A stretch of 32,176 nucleotides of DNA from Akkermansiaceae bacterium UBA956. GTDB taxonomy: Bacteria > Verrucomicrobiota > Verrucomicrobiia > Verrucomicrobiales > Akkermansiaceae. The DNA lies in NCBI GenBank assembly GCA_002293145.1, contig DBCO01000014.1:67475-99650 (forward strand), read 5' to 3'. A program made the translations under genes and the position numbers. Under the pieces are notes generated by a model. That model saw nothing but the letters and a program-made list of their open reading frames with translations. It was not told the DNA's origin and did no database searches. The first letter of the stretch is position 1, and every line of letters starts with the position of its first letter. Below are positions 1 to 9,042 of this stretch, in pieces.

Positions 1-1447
1 CAGGGAAGTAAGACCTGAGAGCGCAGTGATGTCCGTGAGAGATTTGCACCTACTCAAATCCAACGAAGTCAGGGAAGTAAGACCTGAGAGCGCGGTGATG
101 TCCATGAGAGAGTAGCAATTACCCAAAACCAACCACTTCAGCGAAGTGAGATCTGAGAGTGTAATCTTCACTAGAGATTTGCAATCACGCAAATCCAAGG
201 AAGTCAGCGAATAAAGGTCCAAGAGTTTGATGTTCGTGAGAGATTTGCAATCACCCAAAACCAACCACTTCAGCGAAGATAGGCCTGGGTCAGTCGTGAG
301 GTCCGTGAGCGAATTGCAGCCACTCAAATTCAACATAGTCAGCGAAGTGAGGCCTGAGAGTGCAGTGATGTCCGTGAGAGATTCGCAATTGCTCAAAATC
401 AACGAAGTGAGCGAAGTGAGTCCTGAGAGGGCGGTCAGATCCGTGAGAGATTTGCAACTACTCAAGTTTAACGAAGTCAGTGTAGCGAGGTCCGAGAGCG
501 CCGTGATGTCCGTGAGAGATACGCAATCACGCAAATCCAACGACATCAGTGTAGTCAGGTCCGAGAGCGCCGTGATGTCCGTGAGAGATCTGCACCCGCT
601 AAAATCCAACGAAGTCAGGGAAGTAAGACCTGAGAGCGCAGTGATGTCCATGAGAGAGTAGCAATTACGCAAATCCAGCCTAGTCAGCGATGTGAGATCT
701 GAGAGTGTGATCTTCACTAGAGATTTGCAATCACGCAAATCCAAGGAAGTCAGCGAAAAGAGGTCCAAGAGTTTGATTTTCGTGAGAGATTTGCAATCAC
801 GCAAATCCAACGAAGTAAGCGAAGTGAGGTTCAAAAGTGTTAATTCAGTCAGAGATATGCAACTATCCAACTTCAACGAAGTCAGCGAAGTAAGGTCTGA
901 GAGTGTGATGTCCTTAAGAGATTCACAACTGCTCAAAATCAACGAAGTGAGCGAAGTGAGTCCTGAGAGGGCGGTCAGATCCGTGAGAGATTTGCAATTA
1001 CTCAAATTCAACGAAGTTAGTGAAGTGAGACCTGAGAGAGCGGCTAGGTCCGTTAGATAGTTGCACCAACTCAAACTCAACGAAGTGAGCGAATTGATAC
1101 ATGGGAGCGCGATGAGATCCTTGATAGACTCACAACTACTCAACTCCAACGAAGTCAGTCCTGAAAGCGCAGTGAGATCCTTGATAGGCTCACAACTACT
1201 CAACTTCAACAAAGTCAGCGAAGTTAGGCCGGAGAGCGCCGTTATGTCTGTGAGCGAATTGCAACCACTCAAATCCAACGAGTTCAGCGAAGTAAGGCCT
1301 GAGAGAGCCGTTATGTCTGTGAGCGAATTGCAGCCACTCAAATCCAACGAGTTCAGCGAAGTAAGGCCTGAGAGAGCGGTGAGATCTGTGAGGGTTCCGC
1401 AACTACTCAAATTTAACGAAGTTAGTGAAGTAAGTTCTGATAAATAA
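1..1447 (-). repeat. 69-bp tandem repeat array encoding the LRRs
   Basis: About 21 head-to-tail units of 69 bp (some 66 bp) that keep the minus-strand reading frame. Some adjacent units are almost identical, for example those around 1215-1290 and 1285-1360. A block of about eight units near 99-500 reappears near 645-1040 with an offset of 546 then 540 bp, which points to segmental duplication inside the gene. Frame-preserving unit loss or gain is expected. Confidence 0.9.
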
Positions 1448-2040
1448 GGGATGTCGTTGCAGATTGAATGCAACTCTAATTCTTTTAAATAATAAAAGTT
1501 CGATAATATAGATATGTTATTGACATCATTTATCCGCATACATAACACATCTCTTAGATGAGATATATCATTAAAATTTATCTCACCATTTAAATTTATT
1601 ACTTTAATTTCTTGAGGAAGAGATTGTATTTCAGAATTTCTTTCGCTGATTTTTTTAGTCCAATATTCTTCTCCTGTTTCTACGTATGGGCTATCAGCCT
1701 CCTCCCAATTCCAGTCAAAATTTTTAATCTTAGCGGCAATCTGCCGTCCATTTATCATAAAAATATGACAAAATTCATTTTCCTCAATGTAAAGCTCCCA
1801 GAAGAAATTTTGGTCTTTTTCATCAATCCAATCCAATAGAAAAGTATCATTAAAATTCAACTCAAAAGATGTATCGAAAATATTTACTCGGTAAGATTCT
1901 TTATGTAACAATTCTTGGTTTTCTTTGCAATCACGCCTAAGTCCTAGCGATTGAAGAAAGTCAAGAATTTCATCAATAGCCTCATAAGACATATTGTGCG
2001 AATCGACGTTTATATCTATGTATTTCTTTTCTTCCATCAT
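1..2040 (-). CDS. Leucine-rich repeat protein, 3' end beyond left edge
   Basis: The minus strand is open from an ATG at 2040 to the window edge, so the C-terminus is missing. The first roughly 150 residues are AT-rich, acidic and not recognised. They contain the stretch NFFWELYIEENEF and a tyrosine/tryptophan-rich patch. A few degenerate LRRs follow, then about 21 regular LRRs of 23 (sometimes 22) residues with the consensus LTSLTSLDLSGCxSLTDITA. This pattern gives a curved solenoid used for protein binding. It starts 7 bp after the stop of the DUF4062 NTPase gene, so it is probably the last visible gene of the same operon and could supply a recognition surface. No signal peptide is visible, so it is likely cytoplasmic. 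A second in-frame ATG directly follows the first. The non-repeat N-terminus is much more AT-rich than the LRR part, suggesting a fusion. Confidence 0.85.
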   Translation of the reverse strand, partial: MMEEKKYIDINVDSHNMSYEAIDEILDFLQSLGLRRDCKENQELLHKESYRVNIFDTSFELNFNDTFLLDWIDEKDQNFFWELYIEENEFCHIFMINGRQIAAKIKNFDWNWEEADSPYVETGEEYWTKKISERNSEIQSLPQEIKVINLNGEINFNDISHLRDVLCMRINDVNNISILSNFYYLKELELHSICNDIPYLSELTSLTSLNLSSCGTLTDLTALSGLTSLNSLDLSGCNSLTDITALSGLTSLNSLDLSGCNSLTDITALSGLTSLTLLKLSSCEPIKDLTALSGLTSLELSSCESIKDLIALPCINSLTSLSLSWCNYLTDLAALSGLTSLTSLNLSNCKSLTDLTALSGLTSLTSLILSSCESLKDITLSDLTSLTSLKLDSCISLTELTLLNLTSLTSLDLRDCKSLTKIKLLDLFSLTSLDLRDCKSLVKITLSDLTSLTRLDLRNCYSLMDITALSGLTSLTSLDFSGCRSLTDITALSDLTTLMSLDLRDCVSLTDITALSDLATLTSLNLSSCKSLTDLTALSGLTSLTSLILSNCESLTDITALSGLTSLTMLNLSGCNSLTDLTTDPGLSSLKWLVLGDCKSLTNIKLLDLYSLTSLDLRDCKSLVKITLSDLTSLKWLVLGNCYSLMDITALSGLTSLTSLDLSRCKSLTDITALSGLTSL

Positions 2041-2047
2041 ATATAAA

Positions 2048-4405
2048 TTAAGTGTGAAGTAGAGCGGTTCCAGGCATGAGCAGCGAGCCGAGCTCTTCCC
2101 ACTCCTCTTTGCCAGCAGACCAGCGTTTCATCAGTGCGCGCAGTTGCACGGCATCGCTGTCATTTTTTGGCACACCACCCTGAAGGAGTGCGCGACAAGC
2201 GAGCAGCATGGACATGGATTCATTCTCGCCCGCTGCGGCCAGTCCCATGACGGTTTCCCAATCTTCTTTTTGCGCCGATTGGTCCAAGGATTGGCGCAAG
2301 TCCGCCTCGAGCATGCTTCGGCCCGTGAGTGCCAGTTGGGTCAAAGTCGCCGCTTCTTCCGGTTGGCAGAGATGCTCTAATGCCGCAGCACGGCGCACGT
2401 CTTGCACGTTGCGCAAGACAGGCGCGGACCGACGCAGCGTAAGCGCAGCGGCATGACGATAGTGATCTGCCAGCAGCAGATCCAGCGCTTCTCTCACCCT
2501 CGCGCGCGCCAGCAAATGACTGATCCCATGCTCGAATCCATAGGAACGCAAGGAGGCGCCGACAGCCTGCTCATCCTGCCAACGCGTCACGGTCTCGGCG
2601 AGTCGTCCATGAGCTTTTTCCTGCTCCCGGTCTTCATCGAGATATTCCAGCCAAACCGCCTTGCGGAGGTAGTCGTGGAAGAAGCTGAGCTGTCCCTCGC
2701 GACTGACAAGAGAATCCTCCAAGGCCAGAAATACCGGCGCCCAGTAGTGGCGGGGCAAGGGCTCACGCGCGGGGCGTTCTGCGGTAGAGAGCAGCTCGAG
2801 AATTTCACTCTCCGTCAAGCCACGGCGCGCCAAACCCATGAGCCCCATGGCATCGTGGACCATGCCAGGATACTCCGCTGGTGTGAAATCACGCTCGAGG
2901 TTCTTGAGCATGTGCACGAACAATTTTTCCGGATTCTCACAAGCCAACATGGCATCGAGGTGGTGACCCAAATCTTCATGACGCGCGCGCAATCGCAGCT
3001 CATCCAAAACGGTGCGCAGGAATAATGGATTCGACGTTTGTGGAGCGGCGAGAATCCGCTCTTGTAGGGCTGGCTCCAGCGCGCGTGAGAAGCGCTGCAG
3101 GTAAAGCTTCATGATCTCGCGTTTTTCTCCAGGCTGCAGAGGCTGCACCGTGATGCACCAGTCATCGGCCGTCCAACCCCGACCTTGCATCGCGCGCCAG
3201 GCATCGCCGGGCAAGGTGCTGAAAACCACTCGGATGTTCTCGGGCCACTCTTGCGGCCACCAATCGAGCTGCCGATCCAGCGGACTCGTCAGCTGATTCA
3301 GTGCATCCAATAGAATGATGCCGCCACCTTGTTGCGACAGGTGCTCGAGCCAAGAAGGCACGGAGTTGATCAAGGTCGAGCGATCATGTGGAATTTCCAT
3401 CGTGCGCGGCAATACGCCCCGCCGCCGGAGTTCTCCTGCCAATCGGGTCAGGATCGACTCCGCACTGGCGCTCTGTGGGGTGGATCCCACGAAGTGATAC
3501 AACACCACCTTTTCCTGATGCCGATTCAGCCAGGAGGCTAAGAGAGCACTCTTACCGCCGCCCGATTCGCCAAGCACCACGCGGCCAATCGGCCCCTCGC
3601 CCTCGGCGTGTTGGTCAAGAGCATGATACATCCCCTCTCGTTCAACATACGCACGGGTGCGGCTATCGCAGAACACCCGGTGATCCATGGTCTCCTGCTC
3701 CAGTGCATCGGGAACCTCACTCGCGGGAAACGTCGCGTCAATCTGAGCCCAGAGTGCCTCCTTGACCAGATCGGCGAGTTCTTCCGGTGTCTCATACGAA
3801 CGCGGAGGGTGCTTGAGTGTTGCATCGATCACTCGCTGCTTCAGCGACTGCTGCCTCGCGATGGCCAGGGCCTGATCCTTCTCCGCATCATTGGTGAAAT
3901 CCCCGGGTTTCAAATCAGGATACACTGACTGAATCGATGGCCAGTGTCGCTGCGCATAGCCGTCATTGCGGAAAAAGAAAAAAGCCCGGTCATGCATCTT
4001 GGGATTGTTCAGCACGCCGTGAAGAATCTCCAATTCGGTCACACTTCGCCCTTCCACATGCTCTCTGACCCATGAAAATTCCGGATCATCCAATACATCT
4101 GCGGGGTAAAAATCTCGCTCTGGCACCCAGCCATAGCGCTCACCGAGCAGACCGATAAAAAACACCGGCTCACTGGGTCGGCAGCGATCGATCTCTTGCA
4201 AGCAGATTTTCAGTGTGGCTCCGCTCTTGCTTTGCTCTTCCGTAATGCCCCAACGCAAATCGACTTCCAGCAATTCCACAAAGCGCGCGCGACAACGACG
4301 TCGCAATTCAGGAAACACACGCTTCACGAGTTCATCCCGCTCTCCCATGAAGTCGCGGAAGGTGGAACTGATGAAGACACGGACAAGACGGGATGGAGTA
4401 GTCAT
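2048..4405 (-). CDS. DUF4062-domain STAND-type NTPase (785 aa)
   Basis: Residues 1 to about 130 match the DUF4062 domain found at the N-terminus of TEP1/nephrocystin-3-like proteins: VRVFISSTFRDF, then DLRWGITEEQ, then GLLGERYGWVPE and SVTELEILHGVL. A P-loop NTPase module follows, with Walker A GESGGGKS at 279-286 and a Walker B-like IILLDALNQL at 363-372. A winged-helix-like segment includes LSFFHDYLRKAVWLEYL. The C-terminal 200 residues look helical, without clear TPRs or membrane segments. STAND ATPases act as nucleotide-dependent switches in signalling or defence. The role here is inferred. The ATG overlaps the stop of the upstream scaffold gene (ATGA at 4402-4405), and the LRR gene follows after 7 bp, so all three are probably co-translated. 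A paralogue with a TPR tail lies at 19772-22666. Confidence 0.88.
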   Translation of the reverse strand: MTTPSRLVRVFISSTFRDFMGERDELVKRVFPELRRRCRARFVELLEVDLRWGITEEQSKSGATLKICLQEIDRCRPSEPVFFIGLLGERYGWVPERDFYPADVLDDPEFSWVREHVEGRSVTELEILHGVLNNPKMHDRAFFFFRNDGYAQRHWPSIQSVYPDLKPGDFTNDAEKDQALAIARQQSLKQRVIDATLKHPPRSYETPEELADLVKEALWAQIDATFPASEVPDALEQETMDHRVFCDSRTRAYVEREGMYHALDQHAEGEGPIGRVVLGESGGGKSALLASWLNRHQEKVVLYHFVGSTPQSASAESILTRLAGELRRRGVLPRTMEIPHDRSTLINSVPSWLEHLSQQGGGIILLDALNQLTSPLDRQLDWWPQEWPENIRVVFSTLPGDAWRAMQGRGWTADDWCITVQPLQPGEKREIMKLYLQRFSRALEPALQERILAAPQTSNPLFLRTVLDELRLRARHEDLGHHLDAMLACENPEKLFVHMLKNLERDFTPAEYPGMVHDAMGLMGLARRGLTESEILELLSTAERPAREPLPRHYWAPVFLALEDSLVSREGQLSFFHDYLRKAVWLEYLDEDREQEKAHGRLAETVTRWQDEQAVGASLRSYGFEHGISHLLARARVREALDLLLADHYRHAAALTLRRSAPVLRNVQDVRRAAALEHLCQPEEAATLTQLALTGRSMLEADLRQSLDQSAQKEDWETVMGLAAAGENESMSMLLACRALLQGGVPKNDSDAVQLRALMKRWSAGKEEWEELGSLLMPGTALLHT

Positions 4406-6951
4406 CGTATTAAGGGGATATCAGGGTTACGGATCCAAGTTTCATAACGCCATGAACCGTAATTTTCTAGGATTTTTCTGGCGGCTTTGGGAATTCTGGT
4501 TCTCAGAACGCCCAAACTTTTTCTTTTTGCAAGCATTAAAGCTCCATTCGGAGTCATTGCCATCTTAGTGTCGCCGGAATTCCTTCTGAAGGCCACATCA
4601 CCAGTAAAGCCTGCCAAGGCCTCACAGGCCGTATCAGTGAGTTCACACTCATCGAAATTAAGTTCTCCACCAAAGAGTGTTTTTACTAACGCTTCAATCG
4701 CATCGCTGCTCGCTTTGCATTGACGTCTCCTGTCGCCAATCACAAGTGAACCTTTCAGATGTGACAGATATCCTGCTGCCTCGACGTCAAGACACTTCAG
4801 TTCTACTAGGTGCAAATCACCACTTTTCTGCGCGAGATATTTGGCAGCCACGGTCGATAGTTTCGCACAATGTAGACGTAAATTTCCTCGAAACATGGCC
4901 AACTCACGAGCTTGAGAATCTGATAGCGCGCGCCCATGCAAATCCATCGAACACGTCCCTTGATGATCAGCTAACGCCCTGATCGCGGCAGCGGTGATTG
5001 TTGTCAGAGAAGAGAACACAAGAGCCCCACTATGATTTGCAAGCAGAGAAGCATGGTGCTCACTTAACTCGCTCACCCAAAGTTCGAGTTCTCCACGATG
5101 CCGGGAAAAAGCTTCAGCGGCGACATCTGTGAGAGTTGAGAAACCCGATAATGCAAGCGATCCTATGTGATCAGCCAAAGCCAAGGCAACAGCGTCTGGC
5201 ATCTGCTTTATATCCAGAACAAAGGAACCCGAACACTTGGCTAAAAACTTTGCGATTTCATGCGACAAATTTTCCAAACTCAACAAACAGACCGTTCGAG
5301 GCATTAGATTGGGAATGTTTGGGAAAAAATATTCTTCCAACAAAGCAATTGTCTCGTTCTCAACGTCAATTTGAATCTCGCGACCGCGATGGATTGATGC
5401 ATCCACCTGAATGTTCTCAGGCATGAAGGCCACAGCCAGCAGCATGATGGTTTTGTCGTTTTTCTTGAAGCGCTTTAGCACTTTTCCCGGTTTCAGGTCA
5501 CCCTCAGTCGTGATGCATGACCCTGCTAAAAGAGCTTCGTAGAGCCATGGATCACCGAAACCAGCAATCATATCAGCGGCCAAGGTGAAATCTCCATGAT
5601 CAACTAGCGCACTGAGACGATCCAGCTTCGTTTCCAATTCCTTGCGAGAAAGTCCTGCGGATTGAGCCGTATCGTCCAGTCTCTGTTCGACTTGCTGCTT
5701 TCTTGCCATCTTATCAGCTTTAACCTGCAACTTTTTCTCGATATGTTTTGCCTCCCAAAAAGCCCGATTCTCACGATACAAATTCGCAGCCTCGGGACTC
5801 ATGCACTTGGCAGGATAACCATTGGAGTCGATGATGCTGCCGACATGATCTGCCGACAAATAGCCATAGTAATGCAGAACTGACTGATAGTCTTCTCCCT
5901 CGAAGTCGGGTTTCCAGCAGTAGGCGCGTGCCACAGGTTCTTTGGGTGGTGGCAAAGATATGTTTTCATCCATGAACTGTTTGGGGGGCTTCATTTCTCC
6001 CAGTGATTTGATACTGGCGGCTTCCTTTGCCTGGGCTTCCTGAACTTCGCTTTCCATCAACCAAAGCCATGCATCTGCTTTTTCTCTGAGTAGCTTTTCC
6101 GCTTCTGGACTGATGCAGACTTGTTGGGATACCTTGCATTTATGATCGTCATCCAGCTTCTGCACGAACCAGTTGCATACTTTCTTCGGCAACCACCAAC
6201 TCACCCATTCTGGCTCGGCGCGCTCTGACTTATTCCCCTTCAATGGTTTGGCGGGCAGTTGCAAAGGCACGATGAGGCCACGATTCCATTCTTCGGGCTT
6301 GGTGAATACACATTCCTTGTTTTTTTTGATTCTCAGCGCCGATAGTTTTTTCTTCATCATCGGCTCGGCTTCCACATGCTTGCCATTGAATTCGGCAAAT
6401 AGATCTAAAGCTCCAGGAGAAATTTCCTTCCATCTCCGCAGAAATAAAGTTTCATGATTAGTCAGCACGCGTGCCAAAGCTATGTGTCCCGGCCAATCAT
6501 GGAATTCCTCCAGTCCGTCCAAATTGAGCCCACCAATGCGCTTGGCTAGCTCCGCTGCAACGTCATCCTCGATTCGGGAGATATTACGAAGCATGAGAGA
6601 TCCTTGAAATGAAACCATTGCTTTAGCGAACGGCAGATCTATCGATGTTACACCTAGTTTGATCTGATCACCTCGATATTTTGCCAATTCTATGGCGACC
6701 TCAATCGAGGGATCTAGTGATTCCAAATTTAAACAGTTATCGGAGAATGGTGTCGGCTCAACTTTTGCAAGGAAGCCAGCAGCAGTTTGGGATAAAGTTG
6801 TAATCCCACTCAGAGAGACACTGCCTTTGCATTTTGAAAGCGCCTCAGCGGCGGATTCTTCGATCGTTGTGTATCGAGCTAAATCTTTCGATGAACCAAG
6901 TTTCAAAAACTTCTGGGCTATTTCCAGACTCAGAACACGCGCATTTTTCAT
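4402..6951 (-). CDS. LRR-like scaffold protein C (849 aa)
   Basis: No named family is recognised with certainty. Both ends consist of LRR-like units of about 23 residues with the pattern aA.aLa.hkG.L.L.gl..ls. Between them are a charged region with two W/P-rich modules (about 220-300 and 325-400) and a core domain at 428-520 carrying SAGLSRKELETKL, AADMIAGFGDPWLYEALLAG and EGDLKPGKVLKRF. The C-terminus ends in a GSW..ETW.RNP signature. N-terminus, core and C-terminus are shared with the proteins at 9043-11877 and 13126-15339, so the three are paralogues. It is predicted cytoplasmic. It begins 38 bp after the TIR gene and its stop overlaps the DUF4062 gene start. A scaffold or target-recognition role alongside the MoxR/vWA pair is inferred. 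Confidence 0.8.
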   Translation of the reverse strand: MKNARVLSLEIAQKFLKLGSSKDLARYTTIEESAAEALSKCKGSVSLSGITTLSQTAAGFLAKVEPTPFSDNCLNLESLDPSIEVAIELAKYRGDQIKLGVTSIDLPFAKAMVSFQGSLMLRNISRIEDDVAAELAKRIGGLNLDGLEEFHDWPGHIALARVLTNHETLFLRRWKEISPGALDLFAEFNGKHVEAEPMMKKKLSALRIKKNKECVFTKPEEWNRGLIVPLQLPAKPLKGNKSERAEPEWVSWWLPKKVCNWFVQKLDDDHKCKVSQQVCISPEAEKLLREKADAWLWLMESEVQEAQAKEAASIKSLGEMKPPKQFMDENISLPPPKEPVARAYCWKPDFEGEDYQSVLHYYGYLSADHVGSIIDSNGYPAKCMSPEAANLYRENRAFWEAKHIEKKLQVKADKMARKQQVEQRLDDTAQSAGLSRKELETKLDRLSALVDHGDFTLAADMIAGFGDPWLYEALLAGSCITTEGDLKPGKVLKRFKKNDKTIMLLAVAFMPENIQVDASIHRGREIQIDVENETIALLEEYFFPNIPNLMPRTVCLLSLENLSHEIAKFLAKCSGSFVLDIKQMPDAVALALADHIGSLALSGFSTLTDVAAEAFSRHRGELELWVSELSEHHASLLANHSGALVFSSLTTITAAAIRALADHQGTCSMDLHGRALSDSQARELAMFRGNLRLHCAKLSTVAAKYLAQKSGDLHLVELKCLDVEAAGYLSHLKGSLVIGDRRRQCKASSDAIEALVKTLFGGELNFDECELTDTACEALAGFTGDVAFRRNSGDTKMAMTPNGALMLAKRKSLGVLRTRIPKAARKILENYGSWRYETWIRNPDIPLIR

Positions 6952-6989
6952 TTTTAGTGATTTTCAAGACTGACTTAAGTATCCGTAGG

Positions 6990-7871
6990 TTACTTACCAT
7001 TTCGTTTAGCATCAGCTTTTGAGGGCTTTGACACTTTGTTGAGTTTTGAAGTTGTTGCTTTTGCAGTCTTTGGCGGGGTTTTTAATTGGGACTTTTGCTT
7101 CAATGACGGAACGTCAAGCCCAAAAGTCACACATAAAAGAGATTCAGCCTCGCGCGTGAGAAGTTTTCTAAAAGGTTTGATTCTGTAACCAGCGCTCTCT
7201 GTCAATTTAGGCCTCATCTCAGAATTAACAAAGTCTCTCGCGGCCTGCTGACTGGCGAAATGAGCTTTTTTTACTTGGCTATTCAATCGTTTTGCCATGC
7301 GCGGCCCCCAGAAAGCTGTTACGATGAAACGATTTCCGTTCACATCCGGATGAACCGTCCATAGGTAAATTTTATCTTGATTCTCTTCGGGTCTAAAACA
7401 GTGGAGCGAACAAACAACCAGGTCACTTAATGTCGTTGATTTCGGTAAAGCATTTTGGACAAATTGAGCCAATCTTTCCAATTCATTTTCTCTAAACATT
7501 TGTTGCCTCCGCAAGAAAAGGGGCAAATCCGCTGGTTTCATTTCTCCACAATTCACAATGAAAAGCTCCCCTGTTTTATTCCCACTTCGGATGTCATTGA
7601 GAAATGAATCCCATTCCGCTTCGACCCATTGCGATTCAATATTTTCTTTGCATGAACCTACCAGAATCAGGATTTTGGATTCATCGAGAGCTTTTTCAAT
7701 GGTTCTGGAAAACTGGCCCGCACCACACTCAGCCAAAGACTCCTCGCTGTAGAAAACACTAATTCTTCTTTCCCGGAGAAGTTTGTAAACTTTTTCGGCA
7801 ACCAATGCCTCCGGTGTAAGTTTTTTTTCAGCCGTGGATTGCTTGAAGGAAATGAAGACATCGTATTTCAT
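6990..7871 (-). CDS. TIR-domain protein with WGR-like C-terminal domain (293 aa)
   Basis: Residues 1 to about 145 form a TIR domain: KYDVFISFK (strand A), EKVYKLLRERRISVFYSEE, then ALDESKILILVGS and SQWVEAEWDSF. The W82-x3-E86 arrangement fits the usual place of the catalytic glutamate in NAD+-cleaving TIRs. Residues about 155-233 look like a WGR domain: a β-rich IYLWTVHPDVNGN, then FIVTAFWGP with the WG pair, then FASQQAARDFVNSEM and a Gly-Tyr end. WGR domains occur in PARPs and in MolR-like bacterial proteins. The last 40 residues are rich in Lys, Ser and Thr. The gene starts 3 bp after the MoxR stop, so translation is probably coupled. A role as effector that cleaves NAD+ or makes a cyclic ADP-ribose signal is inferred from the TIR family. 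The WGR call is less sure than the TIR call. Confidence 0.82.
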   Translation of the reverse strand: MKYDVFISFKQSTAEKKLTPEALVAEKVYKLLRERRISVFYSEESLAECGAGQFSRTIEKALDESKILILVGSCKENIESQWVEAEWDSFLNDIRSGNKTGELFIVNCGEMKPADLPLFLRRQQMFRENELERLAQFVQNALPKSTTLSDLVVCSLHCFRPEENQDKIYLWTVHPDVNGNRFIVTAFWGPRMAKRLNSQVKKAHFASQQAARDFVNSEMRPKLTESAGYRIKPFRKLLTREAESLLCVTFGLDVPSLKQKSQLKTPPKTAKATTSKLNKVSKPSKADAKRNGK

Positions 7872-7874
7872 AAA

Positions 7875-9008
7875 TCAGAGTTTTTCGAAAAGGAGTTTGG
7901 CTAGCTTCTTGTTCTTTAGCAAGTTTTTAGCCGCTGCGGAATCATGTCGACGGAGATCCATCATCAAGCTGCCTCGTAGGTCATTCGGAATGCTTTCCTG
8001 CATAAGAAACTCAACGAAGTTGTTGGAGTGATCGGCCTGTTCGCAATATGTTTCAGCCGTCACATAGAGGAACAGACGTGTGCAGATTGCCGAAATGCGA
8101 TCTACCCTCTTGCCACCGTTTTTGCCTTTTGCTAATTCGCCGAACCGTTTCTGCCAGTCTTTGGGGGACTTGGCGTTAAGAATGTCCTCTGGGTGGAGCA
8201 GTTCGGCAAGTTCATCATTAATGAAAGTAACAAACGCCGCCACCGTTGTTTCGTCCAGACAAGCGGCCGCCAAGGTCGCAACCAAAGCAACCTCTGCTTT
8301 GAGATTTTTGATTCCTTGGATCTGCTCGAAAAAATGAACCAGCGTACGCGGAGTAGTTCTCTTACCTGTGACTGTTTCCGGGTAGTTCAAAACAAAAGCG
8401 ATGCCGCGAGGGTCCACGCCTGCCTTAGTAGCCCACTTGGCCCATGCCTTGGCATCAAAAGTCAGTGTGAAGTGAAGCATGCGCGTGAGCATGGCGTCAT
8501 CCATGGGAGTCACCGAATAATCGCCGCCCTCGGGATTCGCGGTGGCAACGATCTGCCACTGCTCAGGAAGTTGCCAAGAAAACATCTCGAAGTTTTGGAG
8601 AAGCTGCATGATGCCGCGCAGGATTCGATCGTCGGCGCGATTGATGTCGTCTAACAGAAGAATACCAGGCCCCTTGGCGGTTGGAACCCATTCGGGTGGC
8701 GCGAAGACTGTATATTCATCGCCACTGTTTGACTCACCTGGCGTGCGGTCGTGGATCGTGGGAATGCCATGGAGGTCGCCCATTTCCTCAAACTGAGCCG
8801 GTGCACAATAGGCAAAATGCCATCCGCGACTGGTGGCGAAATCTTTGACGATTTCGGTTTTACCAAGGCCGTGCGTGCCCCAGATGCAAACCGGGGTGCC
8901 ACGGCGACCATGGCTTGCGACCTCGTCGTTTCGTTGGAAAATGTGGGTTAAAACTTGATTTAAGCTAACTGCATCGAGTTTAGGACCTTGAGTTGGAGTG
9001 TGTTGCAT
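7875..9008 (-). CDS. MoxR-like AAA+ ATPase (377 aa)
   Basis: A single AAA+ module of the MoxR/AAA_5 type. Walker A GTHGLGKT is at 44-51, Walker B ILLLDDINRA at 116-125, sensor-1 ATANP at 155-159, and MDDAMLTRM, with a likely arginine finger, at about 169-177. The DINRA motif is typical of MoxR-like proteins, as is the pairing with a vWA protein. Such ATPases act as hexameric chaperones that load or remodel targets together with vWA partners. The C-terminal 180 residues are helical and lack a second catalytic domain. It lies 34 bp after scaffold B and 3 bp before the TIR gene. The vWA partner is encoded upstream in the same operon (11888-13129), separated by scaffold B, which suggests one complex. 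Confidence 0.9.
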   Translation of the reverse strand: MQHTPTQGPKLDAVSLNQVLTHIFQRNDEVASHGRRGTPVCIWGTHGLGKTEIVKDFATSRGWHFAYCAPAQFEEMGDLHGIPTIHDRTPGESNSGDEYTVFAPPEWVPTAKGPGILLLDDINRADDRILRGIMQLLQNFEMFSWQLPEQWQIVATANPEGGDYSVTPMDDAMLTRMLHFTLTFDAKAWAKWATKAGVDPRGIAFVLNYPETVTGKRTTPRTLVHFFEQIQGIKNLKAEVALVATLAAACLDETTVAAFVTFINDELAELLHPEDILNAKSPKDWQKRFGELAKGKNGGKRVDRISAICTRLFLYVTAETYCEQADHSNNFVEFLMQESIPNDLRGSLMMDLRRHDSAAAKNLLKNKKLAKLLFEKL

Positions 9009-9042
9009 GATGATTGTTTTTTAGGTTGAGTTCATTAGGCAT

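Noticed and set aside
227..1447. Three plus-strand ORFs with repeats such as RDLQLLKFNEVSEV
   Set aside because: They are antisense shadows of the minus-strand LRR array. The minus-strand frame gives the classical LRR consensus and runs unbroken into a non-repeat N-terminus.
1..1447. Regularly spaced repeats that might suggest a CRISPR array
   Set aside because: Units are contiguous, in frame and lack unique spacers; they encode LRRs. The same holds for the 126-bp WD40 and TPR arrays.
2402..3025. 207-codon plus-strand ORF opposite the DUF4062 gene
   Set aside because: No domain features; the opposite strand encodes a well-supported NTPase with motifs throughout.
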